From Chitinispirillales bacterium ANBcel5 (GTDB lineage: Bacteria; Fibrobacterota; Chitinivibrionia; Chitinivibrionales; Chitinispirillaceae), in the NCBI GenBank assembly GCA_029688955.1, contig JARUKZ010000006.1, positions 1 to 64,000 on the forward strand: a DNA stretch of 64,000 bases. Reading direction: 5' to 3'. The first letter of the stretch is position 1; every line of letters starts with the position of its first letter. The position numbers and the translations under genes are program-made. Shown here piece by piece: positions 1-8,657 of the stretch. The notes under the pieces were generated by a model, which was not told the DNA's origin, made no database searches, and saw nothing but the letters and a program-made list of their open reading frames with translations.

Positions 1-82
1 CGGTTTCAAGCTCCTCTGGTTGACTACTGTAAGCCCTTTGAAGCATCTCTAATTCATCGCTTACAAGCTGCTGTATCGTCAT
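1..82 (-). CDS. N-terminal fragment of an unidentified protein (cut by window edge)
   Basis: An ATG at 80-82 on the minus strand opens a frame that stays open to the window edge and gives 27 residues beginning MTIQQLVSDELEML. A purine-rich stretch (AGAGAGAAG) precedes the start. The start lies 13 bases beyond the stop of the upstream solute-binding lipoprotein gene, so the two are probably co-transcribed. The visible part is soluble, Gln/Glu/Leu-rich and has no signal peptide. That is too little to assign a family; a cytoplasmic partner or regulator of the transport system is only a guess from position. Confidence 0.55.
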   Translation of the reverse strand, partial: MTIQQLVSDELEMLQRAYSSQPEELET

Positions 83-95
83 GGTTATCTTCTCT

Positions 96-1532
96 CTAAT
101 CCTGAACCGGAGTAATTGATTCCAGTATCCCCCTTATGTATTCCCTGTCCGGAATACCACCCTCACTGTAGGACCAATGTTTTTGTCCAATAACCCCCTG
201 CCACAATCCTTTATAAATTTTATTGGTGGTATCATCCCACCCCCCTTTTAACTGGTTAATGCTATTGTAGTTTAGTTGTTTTTTTGTAGTGAAATAAAGC
301 TCTGAAATCCAGTTCTCGCCCGCTATAACCGGTATAGACCCTAAAATATCTCTTCTCAGAGGCAAAATGCCAAATCTTGCACCTTCCTCTAACTGATAAG
401 TTCTTGATGTGATGTGCTGAATTAAACTTCTCGAAAGATTCAGATCAGGAGAGTTAATTGGAACCCCCCACCACCATCCACCAGTTTTGACCGATTTCCC
501 CCCTTTACGTTCAGGTATACCATAGTGATCAAGTTCAACAGAGCACACAAAAGGCATCGTTGCAAAAGCCAGGTCAACAGGTTTAATAAATAGTTTTGAA
601 GAACCACCAGTTTTCCTGCGTACAAGTTCAAATACCTCTGATTGGGAGAGGAAAGAAAGAAATACTTCCTCTGTTTGAAATGCCTTATAAATATCCTGGT
701 TTTTCACTTGTCCATCAAGCATAGATGGATCGTAAATTTCATAATAAGTAAACAGTGCTTCCCAGTGAAATAAATCGGCTAATGCCTCAAGTCGATTATT
801 TTCTAGTTCATTTTGTCCTGTACCAAACTGAAAAACATAATCAACGAAACGAGATGACATACCTTTAGAATTGTAGAAAGAGTGTGCTATCCTTGGAGCC
901 TTTCTTCCTGAAAATTCCTGACGAGACCAAATCCATCCCAAAACAAATAAATCATAATAATCCCAATGCTCCGGATCATTTTCGAAGGTGTAATTTGAAG
1001 GTAGTCCATGTCCATTTACAGCTACAAGCTCAGAATCTAAAGTGTCCCTATAGCGCCTCCAAATATTACGCACATATTCTACTTTACTTTTTCTGTAAAC
1101 CATTAATCTTGTTTCTAGTTTTCTTGGAAAAAAATAAAGTGCACCATCAATTTTACCATTTGACGTAAATATATAGTTTTCATTTACACCTTCTATCACA
1201 CTATCACACATAAACTCTTCAAAGTTTATTATTTTCCCGCTCTCAACATACTGTCCTTCCACACCAAAAGGTATTTCTAAAAGTCCGATATCTTTTTCAT
1301 TCTCATTAATTAGCTCTAGAGATTTTTGAGTCTCTTTATACTGTATAACAGTAACATCTACATCATTTTTTTTCTCAAAGTCTGGTAATACCACTGTTTC
1401 GAAAAAGCTTTTATGATCCTGGTCCATATGCATTACAATACTCATGGACTTCACTGCACATCCTGCCCCCCACAATGGTAAAAGGAGTATAACACCATAG
1501 TTAACTATTAATTTAGCATAGTGCCCCATCAT
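96..1532 (-). CDS. Periplasmic solute-binding lipoprotein (ABC transporter family 1-like)
   Basis: A 478-residue protein with a lipoprotein-type leader: a hydrophobic stretch near residues 8-22 ending in GAGC at about residue 25. The mature part has the length and pattern of bacterial extracellular solute-binding proteins of family 1: an early strand (SIVMHMDQDH), an LPDFEKKNDVDV segment of the usual 'F-E-x-x-x-x-x-I-x-V' type, and several Trp/Tyr-rich segments (GGWWWGVPIN) that could line a sugar or oligosaccharide site. A strong AAGGAGAG lies 5-8 bases before two adjacent ATG codons, so either may be used. No permease or ATPase gene is visible here. Ligand unknown; family call moderately sure. 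Confidence 0.7.
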   Translation of the reverse strand: MMGHYAKLIVNYGVILLLPLWGAGCAVKSMSIVMHMDQDHKSFFETVVLPDFEKKNDVDVTVIQYKETQKSLELINENEKDIGLLEIPFGVEGQYVESGKIINFEEFMCDSVIEGVNENYIFTSNGKIDGALYFFPRKLETRLMVYRKSKVEYVRNIWRRYRDTLDSELVAVNGHGLPSNYTFENDPEHWDYYDLFVLGWIWSRQEFSGRKAPRIAHSFYNSKGMSSRFVDYVFQFGTGQNELENNRLEALADLFHWEALFTYYEIYDPSMLDGQVKNQDIYKAFQTEEVFLSFLSQSEVFELVRRKTGGSSKLFIKPVDLAFATMPFVCSVELDHYGIPERKGGKSVKTGGWWWGVPINSPDLNLSRSLIQHITSRTYQLEEGARFGILPLRRDILGSIPVIAGENWISELYFTTKKQLNYNSINQLKGGWDDTTNKIYKGLWQGVIGQKHWSYSEGGIPDREYIRGILESITPVQD

Positions 1533-1748
1533 TTTCTCTCCTTACCTGGAGTTCACCACTAAACGATTTTAAAATGTTTTGTGAATAAATTCAAGGGTTT
1601 AGGCGAAAATATCGATAAAATGAAATCAGTTAAACTTTGCTACCCTTACAACCAGGTTTTATTTTCAAAAATCAGCAAGTGCTGCAGTGTTCTAAAGATT
1701 GCTTAGGGTTAGAAGAAACGGAGTCAAAATCCCACCCCCCAAAATTAC

Positions 1749-3113
1749 ATGGCTATGGACAAAACTAAATTAAAAGAACAGGTAGAAAGTATACGCCAGA
1801 CATTTGGTTATATGAAGAGATTTAAGGGAGAGACCTTTGTGATAAAGATTGATAGCTCTCTTATTAATCATGATCTCTTTGCGATTTTAATTAAAGATCT
1901 CACTCTTTTGCACAATATGGGGATTAAAATTGTACTTGTCCCAGGTGCCCGAAGCCGAATAAATGAAGTGCTTTCAACTTTTAAAGTCCAATGCCAGACT
2001 GTAAATGGTGTACGCATCTCATCATCTGAAGCAATACCATTTATAAAAATGGCGGCATTTGATGTCTCAAACCGTGTAATGACCATGCTCGCAGAAAACG
2101 GGGCAAATGGGATCATTGGAAATTGGGTTAAAGCCAGAGGTATGGGGGTACGAAACGGAGTAGATTTTCAAAACTCCGGTATAGTCGAAAAGGTACAGAG
2201 CAAAATACTTAACAGTGTACTTGAGGACGGCTTTATACCAATATTTCCCAATATTGGCTGGAGTGGAACCGGAAAACCCTACAATCTCTCTTCCAACGAA
2301 CTTGCTTTCAATCTCAGCCGGGAACTAAGAGCTGCGAAGCTATTTTTTATTACCAATTATTGTGGTATTGAAAGCAAGTCATTCAATCTGCCAAAAGATA
2401 TCTATGTATCAGAGGATGGCATCATTTCACAGCTCAATGTGGATCAGGCAGGATACTTTGTAGAGATGAATGAAGGAGAAGGGTATAACGAACAGCTTGA
2501 GCTTATTTCTCTTGCCTATAATGCCTGCAAACAAAGTGTTAAAAGGGTACATATTGTAGATGGTCGTGTGGAGGGAATGGTTCTTCAGGAAATTTTCTCT
2601 AATGTAGGGCAGGGAACAATGGTCTACTCCAATCTCCATGAAAATATCCGAAATATGGAAATAGCAGATATTCCGGAAGTACTTGCTCTTATGCAGCCAC
2701 AAATTGAAGAGAAATTGTTGGTGGCACGGCACGCCTCAGACCTGGAAGAAAAGGTTAATGATTATGCGGTGTATGAAGTAGACGGAACGATTCACGCCTG
2801 CGGAGCTCTTCACCTCTACCCTACGGGACAAGGGGAGATTGCTGCAATAGTTGTGGATAAACAGTATGCAAGCCGCGGCATCGGGCGTAAAATGATCTCC
2901 TATTTTATCGATAAAGCAAGAAACATGCACCTTAAATCTGTTTTTGTGCTTACAACCCAAACATCTGACTGGTTTTTACAGATAGGATTTAAGGAAGCTC
3001 ACAAAAGTATACTTCCACCCCAGAAGCAAAAAACCTATAATGAACGGAGAAATTCAAAAATCCTTGATTATCAGCTAAGCCAAAAGCCGAAGATTAACTG
3101 CCATGTAGACTAA
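1749..3113 (+). CDS. argA: Amino-acid N-acetyltransferase (N-acetylglutamate synthase, ArgA type)
   Basis: A 454-residue protein with the two-domain ArgA architecture. An amino-acid-kinase-like domain occupies about residues 20-290 (KIVLVPGARSRINEVL, NGVRISSSEA, FPNIGWSGTGKPYN) and a GNAT acetyltransferase domain about 300-440 (AAIVVDKQYASRGIGRKM carries the acetyl-CoA loop). It should transfer acetyl from acetyl-CoA to glutamate, the first step of arginine synthesis; in this family the kinase-like domain is regulatory and binds arginine. The frame is open back to a stop at 1710 but contains no other start codon, so translation begins at ATG 1749 or 1755. Neither has a clear Shine-Dalgarno sequence: the leader just upstream is C-rich. 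It is divergent from the solute-binding lipoprotein gene and convergent with the next gene. Confidence 0.9.
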   Translation: MAMDKTKLKEQVESIRQTFGYMKRFKGETFVIKIDSSLINHDLFAILIKDLTLLHNMGIKIVLVPGARSRINEVLSTFKVQCQTVNGVRISSSEAIPFIKMAAFDVSNRVMTMLAENGANGIIGNWVKARGMGVRNGVDFQNSGIVEKVQSKILNSVLEDGFIPIFPNIGWSGTGKPYNLSSNELAFNLSRELRAAKLFFITNYCGIESKSFNLPKDIYVSEDGIISQLNVDQAGYFVEMNEGEGYNEQLELISLAYNACKQSVKRVHIVDGRVEGMVLQEIFSNVGQGTMVYSNLHENIRNMEIADIPEVLALMQPQIEEKLLVARHASDLEEKVNDYAVYEVDGTIHACGALHLYPTGQGEIAAIVVDKQYASRGIGRKMISYFIDKARNMHLKSVFVLTTQTSDWFLQIGFKEAHKSILPPQKQKTYNERRNSKILDYQLSQKPKINCHVD

Positions 3114-3117
3114 TGGT

Positions 3118-3564
3118 TCATCTTCGCCTTACAGCAACCCAATAAGGAATACCACTATCATCCCTTAAACGAATAATTCCGTCATCAAACCGTATCTCTT
3201 TTGCCATAATGAAAACATTATCTCTCAGATTTGCCCTTCTGCCCCGTACTTCCACGTTATCACTTTCACTCAGGTTAATATCCTGATAAAGAACATACCA
3301 TGCAGGCCCCAGATGCACATCAAGGGAGTCAAATCCACTCTCTATAACCAGTTTTATACCGCTACTCATATCATGCATCGGAGTGACCGTATCGATTGCG
3401 ATTACTGTTCCTCTGTATTCCTGAAGACTATTGGTTCCATAAAGCTGCTCGTACTGACTGTCATATCCCCACTTTTCACTTCCCCGAAATCTAAGTGTTT
3501 GAGAAAAAACAGTAAGTGAAGCACCAAAAATCAGGGCAATTACAGCTGCTTGTTTGTATCTCAC
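3118..3564 (-). CDS. Secreted small protein, OB-fold-like pattern, function unknown
   Basis: A 148-residue protein when started at GTG 3562-3564, which has GGAGG 8 bases upstream; a longer frame reaches 3612 but lacks a good ribosome site. Residues 1-22 form a signal peptide ending in SLTVFSQ. The mature part contains alternating beta patterns: RGTVIAID, LDVHLGPAWYVL, DNVEVRGRRANL and a C-terminal IRLRDDSGIPYWV. This 'VHLGPAWY ... V.GxR' arrangement occurs in small secreted OB-fold-like proteins of diderm bacteria, so an extracytoplasmic beta-barrel is likely; no catalytic residues stand out. Its stop lies 4 bases from the argA stop, convergent. No function assigned. Confidence 0.65.
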   Translation of the reverse strand: MRYKQAAVIALIFGASLTVFSQTLRFRGSEKWGYDSQYEQLYGTNSLQEYRGTVIAIDTVTPMHDMSSGIKLVIESGFDSLDVHLGPAWYVLYQDINLSESDNVEVRGRRANLRDNVFIMAKEIRFDDGIIRLRDDSGIPYWVAVRRR

Positions 3565-3658
3565 AATGTTGCCTCCATCTGTATACAGAATCAAAAATGT
3601 AGTCTTTATCAAAATAGAATCTGAGTCTGCTTACTTTCAACCCTTTATAATCCCTAAT

Positions 3659-4306
3659 TTACCTGCTGAGCACCTTTAGTAGTTCAATTGGATCCTTTAT
3701 CACTACATCTGCTCCATTTTGATACAGTTCGTCCTCGTCCCTAAATCCCCAACTAACCCCTACAGCAACTAGCCCCGCCCCTTTTGCGGTTTTCATATCG
3801 GTTGCTGTATCGCCAACATAAAGTACCTCTTGTGCTCTCAAGCCAAGCATATTTAAGATATGCACCAGTGCTTCTGTATCGGGTTTGACTGCAAACCTCC
3901 CAGCTCCTAAAGCTATATCAAAGTACCCATCAAAATAGTACTCAACCACTTTTTGAGTGAACTCTTCGGGCTTATTAGATAGTACTCCCAGTTTTACGTT
4001 ACGCTTTTTTAAAGAGTTAAGTACCTCATCGATCTTATTGTATGGCTTGCTTTTTAGATTCCATCTGGAACCATACTCCTTTTTCATCTCCTCAACGCAC
4101 TGTTGCACCACTCGCTCACTAACCCCCTCAGGAAGCGAACGGCGGGCAAGCATTACCATACCATCACCCACAAAATATCGGTATTTGTCTAATTCATGTG
4201 ATCTATACCCCATCCTCTTAAGAACAGAATTCATCGATTCACCAAGATCGGTAAGCGTATCGAGCAAAGTGCCATCAAGATCAAAGACAACTGCCCTGTA
4301 TTTCAT
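3659..4306 (-). CDS. HAD-superfamily phosphatase, phosphoglycolate-phosphatase-like
   Basis: A 215-residue HAD hydrolase. Motif I is FDLDGT with nucleophile Asp9 and acid/base Asp11; motif II is VLSN (Ser110); motif III Lys141 in FAVKPD; motif IV VGDTATD (Asp166, Asp170). The helical cap between residues 15 and 80 is the C1 type of Gph/PpaX/YjjG proteins. Phosphoglycolate is the usual substrate of the closest family, but pyrophosphatase or nucleotidase activity cannot be separated by sequence alone. AAGGGAAATT precedes ATG. It follows the RluB-type gene by 12 bases and is probably the last gene of that operon. Confidence 0.8.
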   Translation of the reverse strand: MKYRAVVFDLDGTLLDTLTDLGESMNSVLKRMGYRSHELDKYRYFVGDGMVMLARRSLPEGVSERVVQQCVEEMKKEYGSRWNLKSKPYNKIDEVLNSLKKRNVKLGVLSNKPEEFTQKVVEYYFDGYFDIALGAGRFAVKPDTEALVHILNMLGLRAQEVLYVGDTATDMKTAKGAGLVAVGVSWGFRDEDELYQNGADVVIKDPIELLKVLSR

Positions 4307-4318
4307 AATTTCCCTTTT

Positions 4319-5089
4319 TCAGTTATTTTTGTACCCAGCATTTTTTAGTGCACCAATTTCACGTTCCGTAAGCTCCCGTACCTGACCTGGTTTCAATGAT
4401 CCGATTTTAACCGAACCAAACTGTACTCTTTTTAACTGTTTGACCTCATGTCCCACAGCATCAATCATTCGTCTTATCTGACGGTTTTTTCCTTCAAAAA
4501 GGACGACTTCATACCAACACTGTCCATTCTTTGAGCTTATAGCCCGGACTTCCGAAGCTCTCAGTAACTGGTCCCTTGACATAACCCCAGCCTTTAGCTG
4601 TTCAATTTCCTCATCTTTAAGGTATCTGGTAGTCCGCACATTATATACTTTTTTTATTTGATATCTGGGGTGTGTAAGGGCATGAACCATTTCCCCATCA
4701 TTAGTCAGAATCAAAAGACCTTCAGAGTTATAATCAAGCCTTCCCACATATTTTAAGTGTCCAATATCTCTGCCGCTTTTTAGCAGTGCATCATAGATCG
4801 TAAGCCTGCCCTCAGGATCAAACCTGGTGACAATCACACCACAAGGTTTATAGTAGACCAAATACTCAATTTTTTTTATAGCAGAAAGAGCCTTTCCCAT
4901 ATATTCCACTTTGTCTTTTTGTGGATCGATCTTTACCCCAAGCTCTGTAACCTTTTTCCCGTTCACAATTACCCGACCGGCAGCGATGAGCTCATCGGCT
5001 TTTCTCCTTGATCCAAGTCCACACATAGCAAGATACCGGTTAAGCCTTAGTAGACTATCATTGTGCTGTTCTTTTTCATTACATCCCAT
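4319..5089 (-). CDS. rluB: Ribosomal large-subunit pseudouridine synthase, RluB/RsuA family
   Basis: A 256-residue protein with an S4 RNA-binding domain (about residues 13-60, LNRYLAMCGLGSRRKADELI) followed by a pseudouridine synthase domain. The catalytic aspartate is Asp119 in GRLDYNSEGLLILTNDG, and the KPCGVIVT and EGKNRQIRRM motifs are typical of the RsuA/RluB/RluE/RluF subfamily. RluB-type enzymes modify U2605 of 23S rRNA; the exact site here is inferred, and RluE/RluF or RsuA specificity is possible. The start overlaps the upstream DUF512 gene by 11 bases, so translation is probably coupled. Confidence 0.85.
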   Translation of the reverse strand: MGCNEKEQHNDSLLRLNRYLAMCGLGSRRKADELIAAGRVIVNGKKVTELGVKIDPQKDKVEYMGKALSAIKKIEYLVYYKPCGVIVTRFDPEGRLTIYDALLKSGRDIGHLKYVGRLDYNSEGLLILTNDGEMVHALTHPRYQIKKVYNVRTTRYLKDEEIEQLKAGVMSRDQLLRASEVRAISSKNGQCWYEVVLFEGKNRQIRRMIDAVGHEVKQLKRVQFGSVKIGSLKPGQVRELTEREIGALKNAGYKNN

Positions 5090-6449
5090 TTATATCACCA
5101 TCTCTTGTTTCTATTTCGTGAATCCCCATACTGTTGCCCGTTTCAATGCAATCCTCAAGCATTGATATTACCCTAAGCGTTACCCCTACTTTTTTTTCAA
5201 TACGCTCAGAAGAATATCCATCGAGCGTGTACCCGGCATAGCTGAACATAACATCCGGGACATAAACAGCATCGTAGCGATCTTTTTTTAATTGTCTCTT
5301 AACCTCCCGAATCACATCTTTTGCCGTCAATAACCCGGCCACAGTGACACTTTCGCCAAAATAGCTGTTATGAACAGGAATTACATTAAATGTATGCGGC
5401 ACGAGCTCTGAAAGTTCATTAAAAACCTGTGACACATAAGGATGGGCAGAAAGTGAAGTGATAACCAGAACCGATTTTTCATCGGAACTTCCAACACCAC
5501 GTTTTCCCCTGTCATTTAGTGTACCTTTTAAATCATCCCACGACTCAAGAAATTGGCGAACAAGTCCCACCCCGTTTTCAATCTGAGGATATTCACAGTA
5601 GTAAGAAGCAGGTGGAATGGGAAGAGAGGCCCTGATAAAGAGTTCATCAGCAATAAATATCTTCCCCTCAGCTAACCTTTGAACATTCTGTACCAAAGAG
5701 ATAATTTCCTTGGCACACTCTGCATTAACATCGCTGAGAAATTCATTTCTAAATCTGGTTAAACCAACAGGAACGATTGCTACAGAAAGCAATGATTCTC
5801 CCAAACTCAGAAGATCAGAAAGCGTTTGTTTTAAGACTGCTCCGTCGTTATACCCCGGACAAATCACCAGTTGAGTGTGAAAGGAGACGGAGTGGAGTGC
5901 AAGAAATGAGAGTTGTTGCAATATCGGGGGGGCTTTTTTGTTTCTAAGCATTGCCCCTCTCACCTGAGGATCTGTAGCATGTACAGATATAAAAAGCGGA
6001 GAAAGGCCAAGTTGAGCAACGCGTTCAAGATCAGCTTCAGAAGCGGTGGCAAGTGTAACATAATTGCCATTTAAAAAAGAATGCTTGAAATCCTCATCTT
6101 TTATATACAATGATTTTCTAAGCCCAGGCGGCATCTGATCTATGAAACAAAACACACACCTGTTGCCGCAACGGTTTATAGGCAACTGATAAAACTCAAC
6201 ATCCAAAAACGCATCCGGTGGACGTTCAACAGAAATAGTTTTTCTTTTCCCGTTTCTGACACACTCTATGGTGAGAAGTGAATCGGCGCCAAAGAAGAAA
6301 AAATCCAGCTCATCACCGATCGAGTTTCCGTTTAAAGCGACAATCTGGTCCCCGCTTCGAAGTCCGGCAGAGAAAAGAAATGAATGCTTGGGAACTCTTT
6401 TGATTTTTAGCCCCTGAGTAGGGCATTTTTTAACTGTGTTTAATGACAT
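5079..6449 (-). CDS. DUF512 radical-SAM-like iron-sulfur protein with N-terminal PDZ
   Basis: A 456-residue protein with a PDZ-like N-terminus (about 8-80: SAGLRSGDQIVALNG), a cysteine cluster Cys94-x3-Cys98-x2-Cys101 (NRCGNRCVFCFIDQMPPGLR) as in radical-SAM enzymes, and a DUF512 C-terminus containing the region near FIADELFIRAS. This domain order is that of the conserved putative FeS oxidoreductases found in many Firmicutes and cyanobacteria. The substrate is not established for the family. It heads the operon with the pseudouridine synthase and the phosphatase, which hints at RNA or ribosome work but does not prove it. Confidence 0.85.
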   Translation of the reverse strand: MSLNTVKKCPTQGLKIKRVPKHSFLFSAGLRSGDQIVALNGNSIGDELDFFFFGADSLLTIECVRNGKRKTISVERPPDAFLDVEFYQLPINRCGNRCVFCFIDQMPPGLRKSLYIKDEDFKHSFLNGNYVTLATASEADLERVAQLGLSPLFISVHATDPQVRGAMLRNKKAPPILQQLSFLALHSVSFHTQLVICPGYNDGAVLKQTLSDLLSLGESLLSVAIVPVGLTRFRNEFLSDVNAECAKEIISLVQNVQRLAEGKIFIADELFIRASLPIPPASYYCEYPQIENGVGLVRQFLESWDDLKGTLNDRGKRGVGSSDEKSVLVITSLSAHPYVSQVFNELSELVPHTFNVIPVHNSYFGESVTVAGLLTAKDVIREVKRQLKKDRYDAVYVPDVMFSYAGYTLDGYSSERIEKKVGVTLRVISMLEDCIETGNSMGIHEIETRDGDINGM

Positions 6450-6593
6450 TTAATAATCTCAATAGATTCATCAAGCCTTAATTTATAAACTAAATGCGAT
6501 AAAAGGATAATTATATTGTACCAAAATGAAGAGCAGAAATGAGAAGTGCAGAGCCGTTTTACAGGACTCCTTAAAATGGAGGAAGGGGATTGT

Positions 6594-6824
6594 TTACCGG
6601 AATAGATCTTTTATTTTAGACCAGTTTGTTCTTGTTTCTCGGTTTGGCTCTATTACTCTTGCTGACCTGGTAATATTTTGCTCTTTTCTGGCCTGGTTTT
6701 CTGAAACCTGTTTGTTTTCTGACTCAATATTGTTTGAAGCCAGAGTATCAACAGTAAGCTCCGCGCTCACAGAACCACTGAGAACAAACAAAAAAAGTAT
6801 ACTGATTACATATCTCTTAATCAT
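6594..6824 (-). CDS. Small secreted hypothetical protein (76 aa)
   Basis: Residues 1-20 form a clear signal peptide (MIKRYVISILFLFV...SVSA, then cleavage before ELTV). The mature 56 residues are polar, rich in Asn, Glu, Arg and Ser, with no cysteine and no recognisable domain. A weak AGGT precedes the ATG by about 8 bases. The opposite-strand frame over the same bases has no signal or domain pattern, so I prefer this strand. A periplasmic or secreted short protein of unknown role. Confidence 0.55.
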   Translation of the reverse strand: MIKRYVISILFLFVLSGSVSAELTVDTLASNNIESENKQVSENQARKEQNITRSARVIEPNRETRTNWSKIKDLFR

Positions 6825-6906
6825 ACTATTTACCTAAATGATTGCTGAATTTTAATACAGTACACCAATAATATAGGGAAATTTCCATCAGATAGCAATA
6901 TCTTTT

Positions 6907-7056
6907 TTAAATTGGTTGAAAATAGTCTTCTTCAGAAGGCAACTCATGTTCACTTAAAATTTTGAAATCATTCTCCATTTTGGCACTGCAAGCAGCACAG
7001 TAAAACTCCTCCTCAGAAACATTTGCCCTGCGACACTCTACACACACCGAAACCAT
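6907..7056 (-). CDS. Zinc-ribbon-like microprotein (49 aa)
   Basis: This short frame starts at ATG 7054-7056, 9 bases after a near-perfect AAGGAGGG ribosome site, and ends with TAA at 6907-6909. The product contains two CxxC knuckles (Cys5-x2-Cys8 and Cys20-x2-Cys23) separated by 11 residues, the spacing of a small zinc ribbon, followed by an acidic tail (HELPSEEDYF). The strong ribosome site and the four paired cysteines argue that it is real. It lies between a secreted small protein and a receiver-domain gene on the same strand. Function unknown; a protein-binding or regulatory zinc microprotein is plausible. Confidence 0.7.
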   Translation of the reverse strand: MVSVCVECRRANVSEEEFYCAACSAKMENDFKILSEHELPSEEDYFQPI

Positions 7057-7148
7057 TTTCTTTTATTCCCTCCTTAGAACTGCCAACAGAATTGGGCTGA
7101 ATCTACACCTATTTTAAAGCAAAAAGTTGCCCAATCCAAGAATCCATT

Positions 7149-7523
7149 CTACTCGTTTTGTCCAAAGTGTTTGTTGAATTTTTCTTTTATCGTGCTGAAA
7201 TTTAAAGGCTTGCGTATTACATCGTGTATACCCTCTATCCTCAGCAAATTAGACTCAAGATCGCCTTTCCATCCAGTTACCAGAAAAGTTTTAGTATCCT
7301 CAGAGATGTTTCTAACCATCCGTGCCACACTTCTCCCCCCCATCTCTCTTACACACAATGACACCAGTACTGCATCAAAGTGGTTGTTTTTAATACTCTC
7401 AACTCCCTTTTCGGCTGTATTTTCCACGCTGGTTTCACACCCCAGCCTCCTGAGAGATCTTACAAGGGCTTCCTGAACATCTTTATCGTCTTCTACGATT
7501 AATACTCTATGATTTGCTTCCAT
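7149..7523 (-). CDS. Stand-alone pseudo-receiver (response-regulator fold lacking the phospho-Asp)
   Basis: A 124-residue single receiver domain. The acidic pocket (EDD, Asp12-Asp13), the conserved Thr in FLVTG and the Lys in IRKPL are present. At the phosphorylation site, however, the sequence is FDAVLVSLCVREMGG: Ser55 stands where Asp is expected. Gly63, eight residues later, fixes the alignment as in CheY. The codon is TCA and unambiguous. It therefore cannot be phosphorylated in the normal way and may signal by constitutive binding. It lies downstream of the receiver-HATPase gene on the same strand, with about 110 bases between. Confidence 0.85.
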   Translation of the reverse strand: MEANHRVLIVEDDKDVQEALVRSLRRLGCETSVENTAEKGVESIKNNHFDAVLVSLCVREMGGRSVARMVRNISEDTKTFLVTGWKGDLESNLLRIEGIHDVIRKPLNFSTIKEKFNKHFGQNE

Positions 7524-7635
7524 GTATTTCTATCTTACAAGCTAAAAACGTGCCACTGTTTTCAAACTGCGTAATACCTGTTTAAAGTGAATTCCCCATA
7601 AAACTCAGAGAATCCTCTACTAGTAACTTTTAATT

Positions 7636-7658
7636 AATCAGGTAATATTTACCTGATT
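7636..7658. repeat. 10-bp perfect inverted repeat overlapping a gene end
   Basis: The arms AATCAGGTAA (7636-7645) and TTACCTGATT (7649-7658) are separated by 3 bases. The hairpin covers the stop codon of the receiver-HATPase gene. No T-run follows on either strand, so it is not a standard intrinsic terminator; it may stabilise the mRNA end or be a protein site. Confidence 0.4.
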
Positions 7659-8600
7659 TGGTAAACAATTTCCAAGTTGATTTATCAAAACGGGCTTTTC
7701 TCTACTCTCTCCAGACCTGGATAAATAGTGCAATATCAAACATTCAGTCCTCTTCCCTGAATCAATATTTATGATGAACCGGTCCACCAGGGTTCTAACC
7801 AAATGAAGTCCCCTTCCATGCTCTTCATCCTTCTCACAACTAAGCTTTGAAGTCCTGTCCATCCAATACAACGCCTGGCGTTTGCTTAAGATCCCTCTTG
7901 GATCCTCAACCGATACTCCGATTTTTGTGTCATCAACGGCCCAGCGCACAGCTATAGCATCGTTTGAATTTAATCGATACTCCCTGCACCATCGCTCTCT
8001 GGGAATACCGGTGAGCTGTAACACTCCATGGAACAATGCATTCGATATCAGCTCATCAACAGCTATCTCCAAAAACAATGCGCCCTTACCAGGATAATGG
8101 CCAGAAATGGCTGAACACACGCTCCTGGCCTGATAATAATCAATGATATGTTCCTTTTTTATAGCACATTTGTCGAAATATTTCTCTAAGCCAAAGATCA
8201 CACCTTCAGCAAGTGACCTTATATAAGTATCAGTTTTAAATGCAGTAATGTCACTATCTTTTTTTATGATGTTACTGATATTGTACTTTCTAATTAAAGG
8301 AATATAGCAATCTATATCACCTGAGCTCATTAAGATATGACTAACTGAGGGATACCCGGAGTAGATTTTTTCAAGAATCGAGAAACCATAACTCTCTAAG
8401 ATATCGGTGTCAGAAAATATGACCAGAGGTCTCGATTTTTCGATTAATTCAAGGGCTTTTTCTGCTGTTTGAGCTCTTAAAACCACAAAAGAACCAGGAA
8501 CAAAGACCTTTGAGAGACTAGCACAAAAAGCCTCCTCCTTGTCAATAACAACAATTGTCTTTAGGTTTTTATGGTTGTTCAAAAAAAGCTTCTCCAACAA
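7638..8600 (-). CDS. Receiver-HATPase fusion, anti-sigma/serine-kinase-like signalling protein
   Basis: A 320-residue cytoplasmic protein. The N-terminal receiver (about 13-125) keeps the phospho-acceptor Asp64 (FSDTDI, Gly72 eight residues on), the acidic Asp20-Lys21-Glu22 and a Lys in NIIKKD. A C-terminal GHKL ATPase (about 165-292) has the N box (ELISN, Asn187), the DPRG motif (Asp233) and the HGRGL lid (261-265). There is no dimerisation/phospho-His domain, so it resembles RsbW/SpoIIAB-type serine kinases controlled by a receiver rather than a histidine kinase. The likely targets are STAS proteins, two of which are encoded nearby (8764-9513, divergent, and 14747-15439). Target assignment is inference. 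Confidence 0.8.
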   Translation of the reverse strand: MLEKLFLNNHKNLKTIVVIDKEEAFCASLSKVFVPGSFVVLRAQTAEKALELIEKSRPLVIFSDTDILESYGFSILEKIYSGYPSVSHILMSSGDIDCYIPLIRKYNISNIIKKDSDITAFKTDTYIRSLAEGVIFGLEKYFDKCAIKKEHIIDYYQARSVCSAISGHYPGKGALFLEIAVDELISNALFHGVLQLTGIPRERWCREYRLNSNDAIAVRWAVDDTKIGVSVEDPRGILSKRQALYWMDRTSKLSCEKDEEHGRGLHLVRTLVDRFIINIDSGKRTECLILHYLSRSGESREKPVLINQLGNCLPNQVNIT

Positions 8601-8657
8601 AATATATTGAATATCCTAAATAGAAGTGCTAATATAAATGATTCAGCACGCTCTTTG

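Noticed and set aside
884..1168. 94-codon plus-strand frame inside the solute-binding lipoprotein gene
   Set aside because: Shadow frame opposite a gene with lipobox and family features.
6526..6837. 103-codon plus-strand frame
   Set aside because: It is the antisense of the 6594-6824 gene, which has a signal peptide; the plus frame has no ribosome site or domain.
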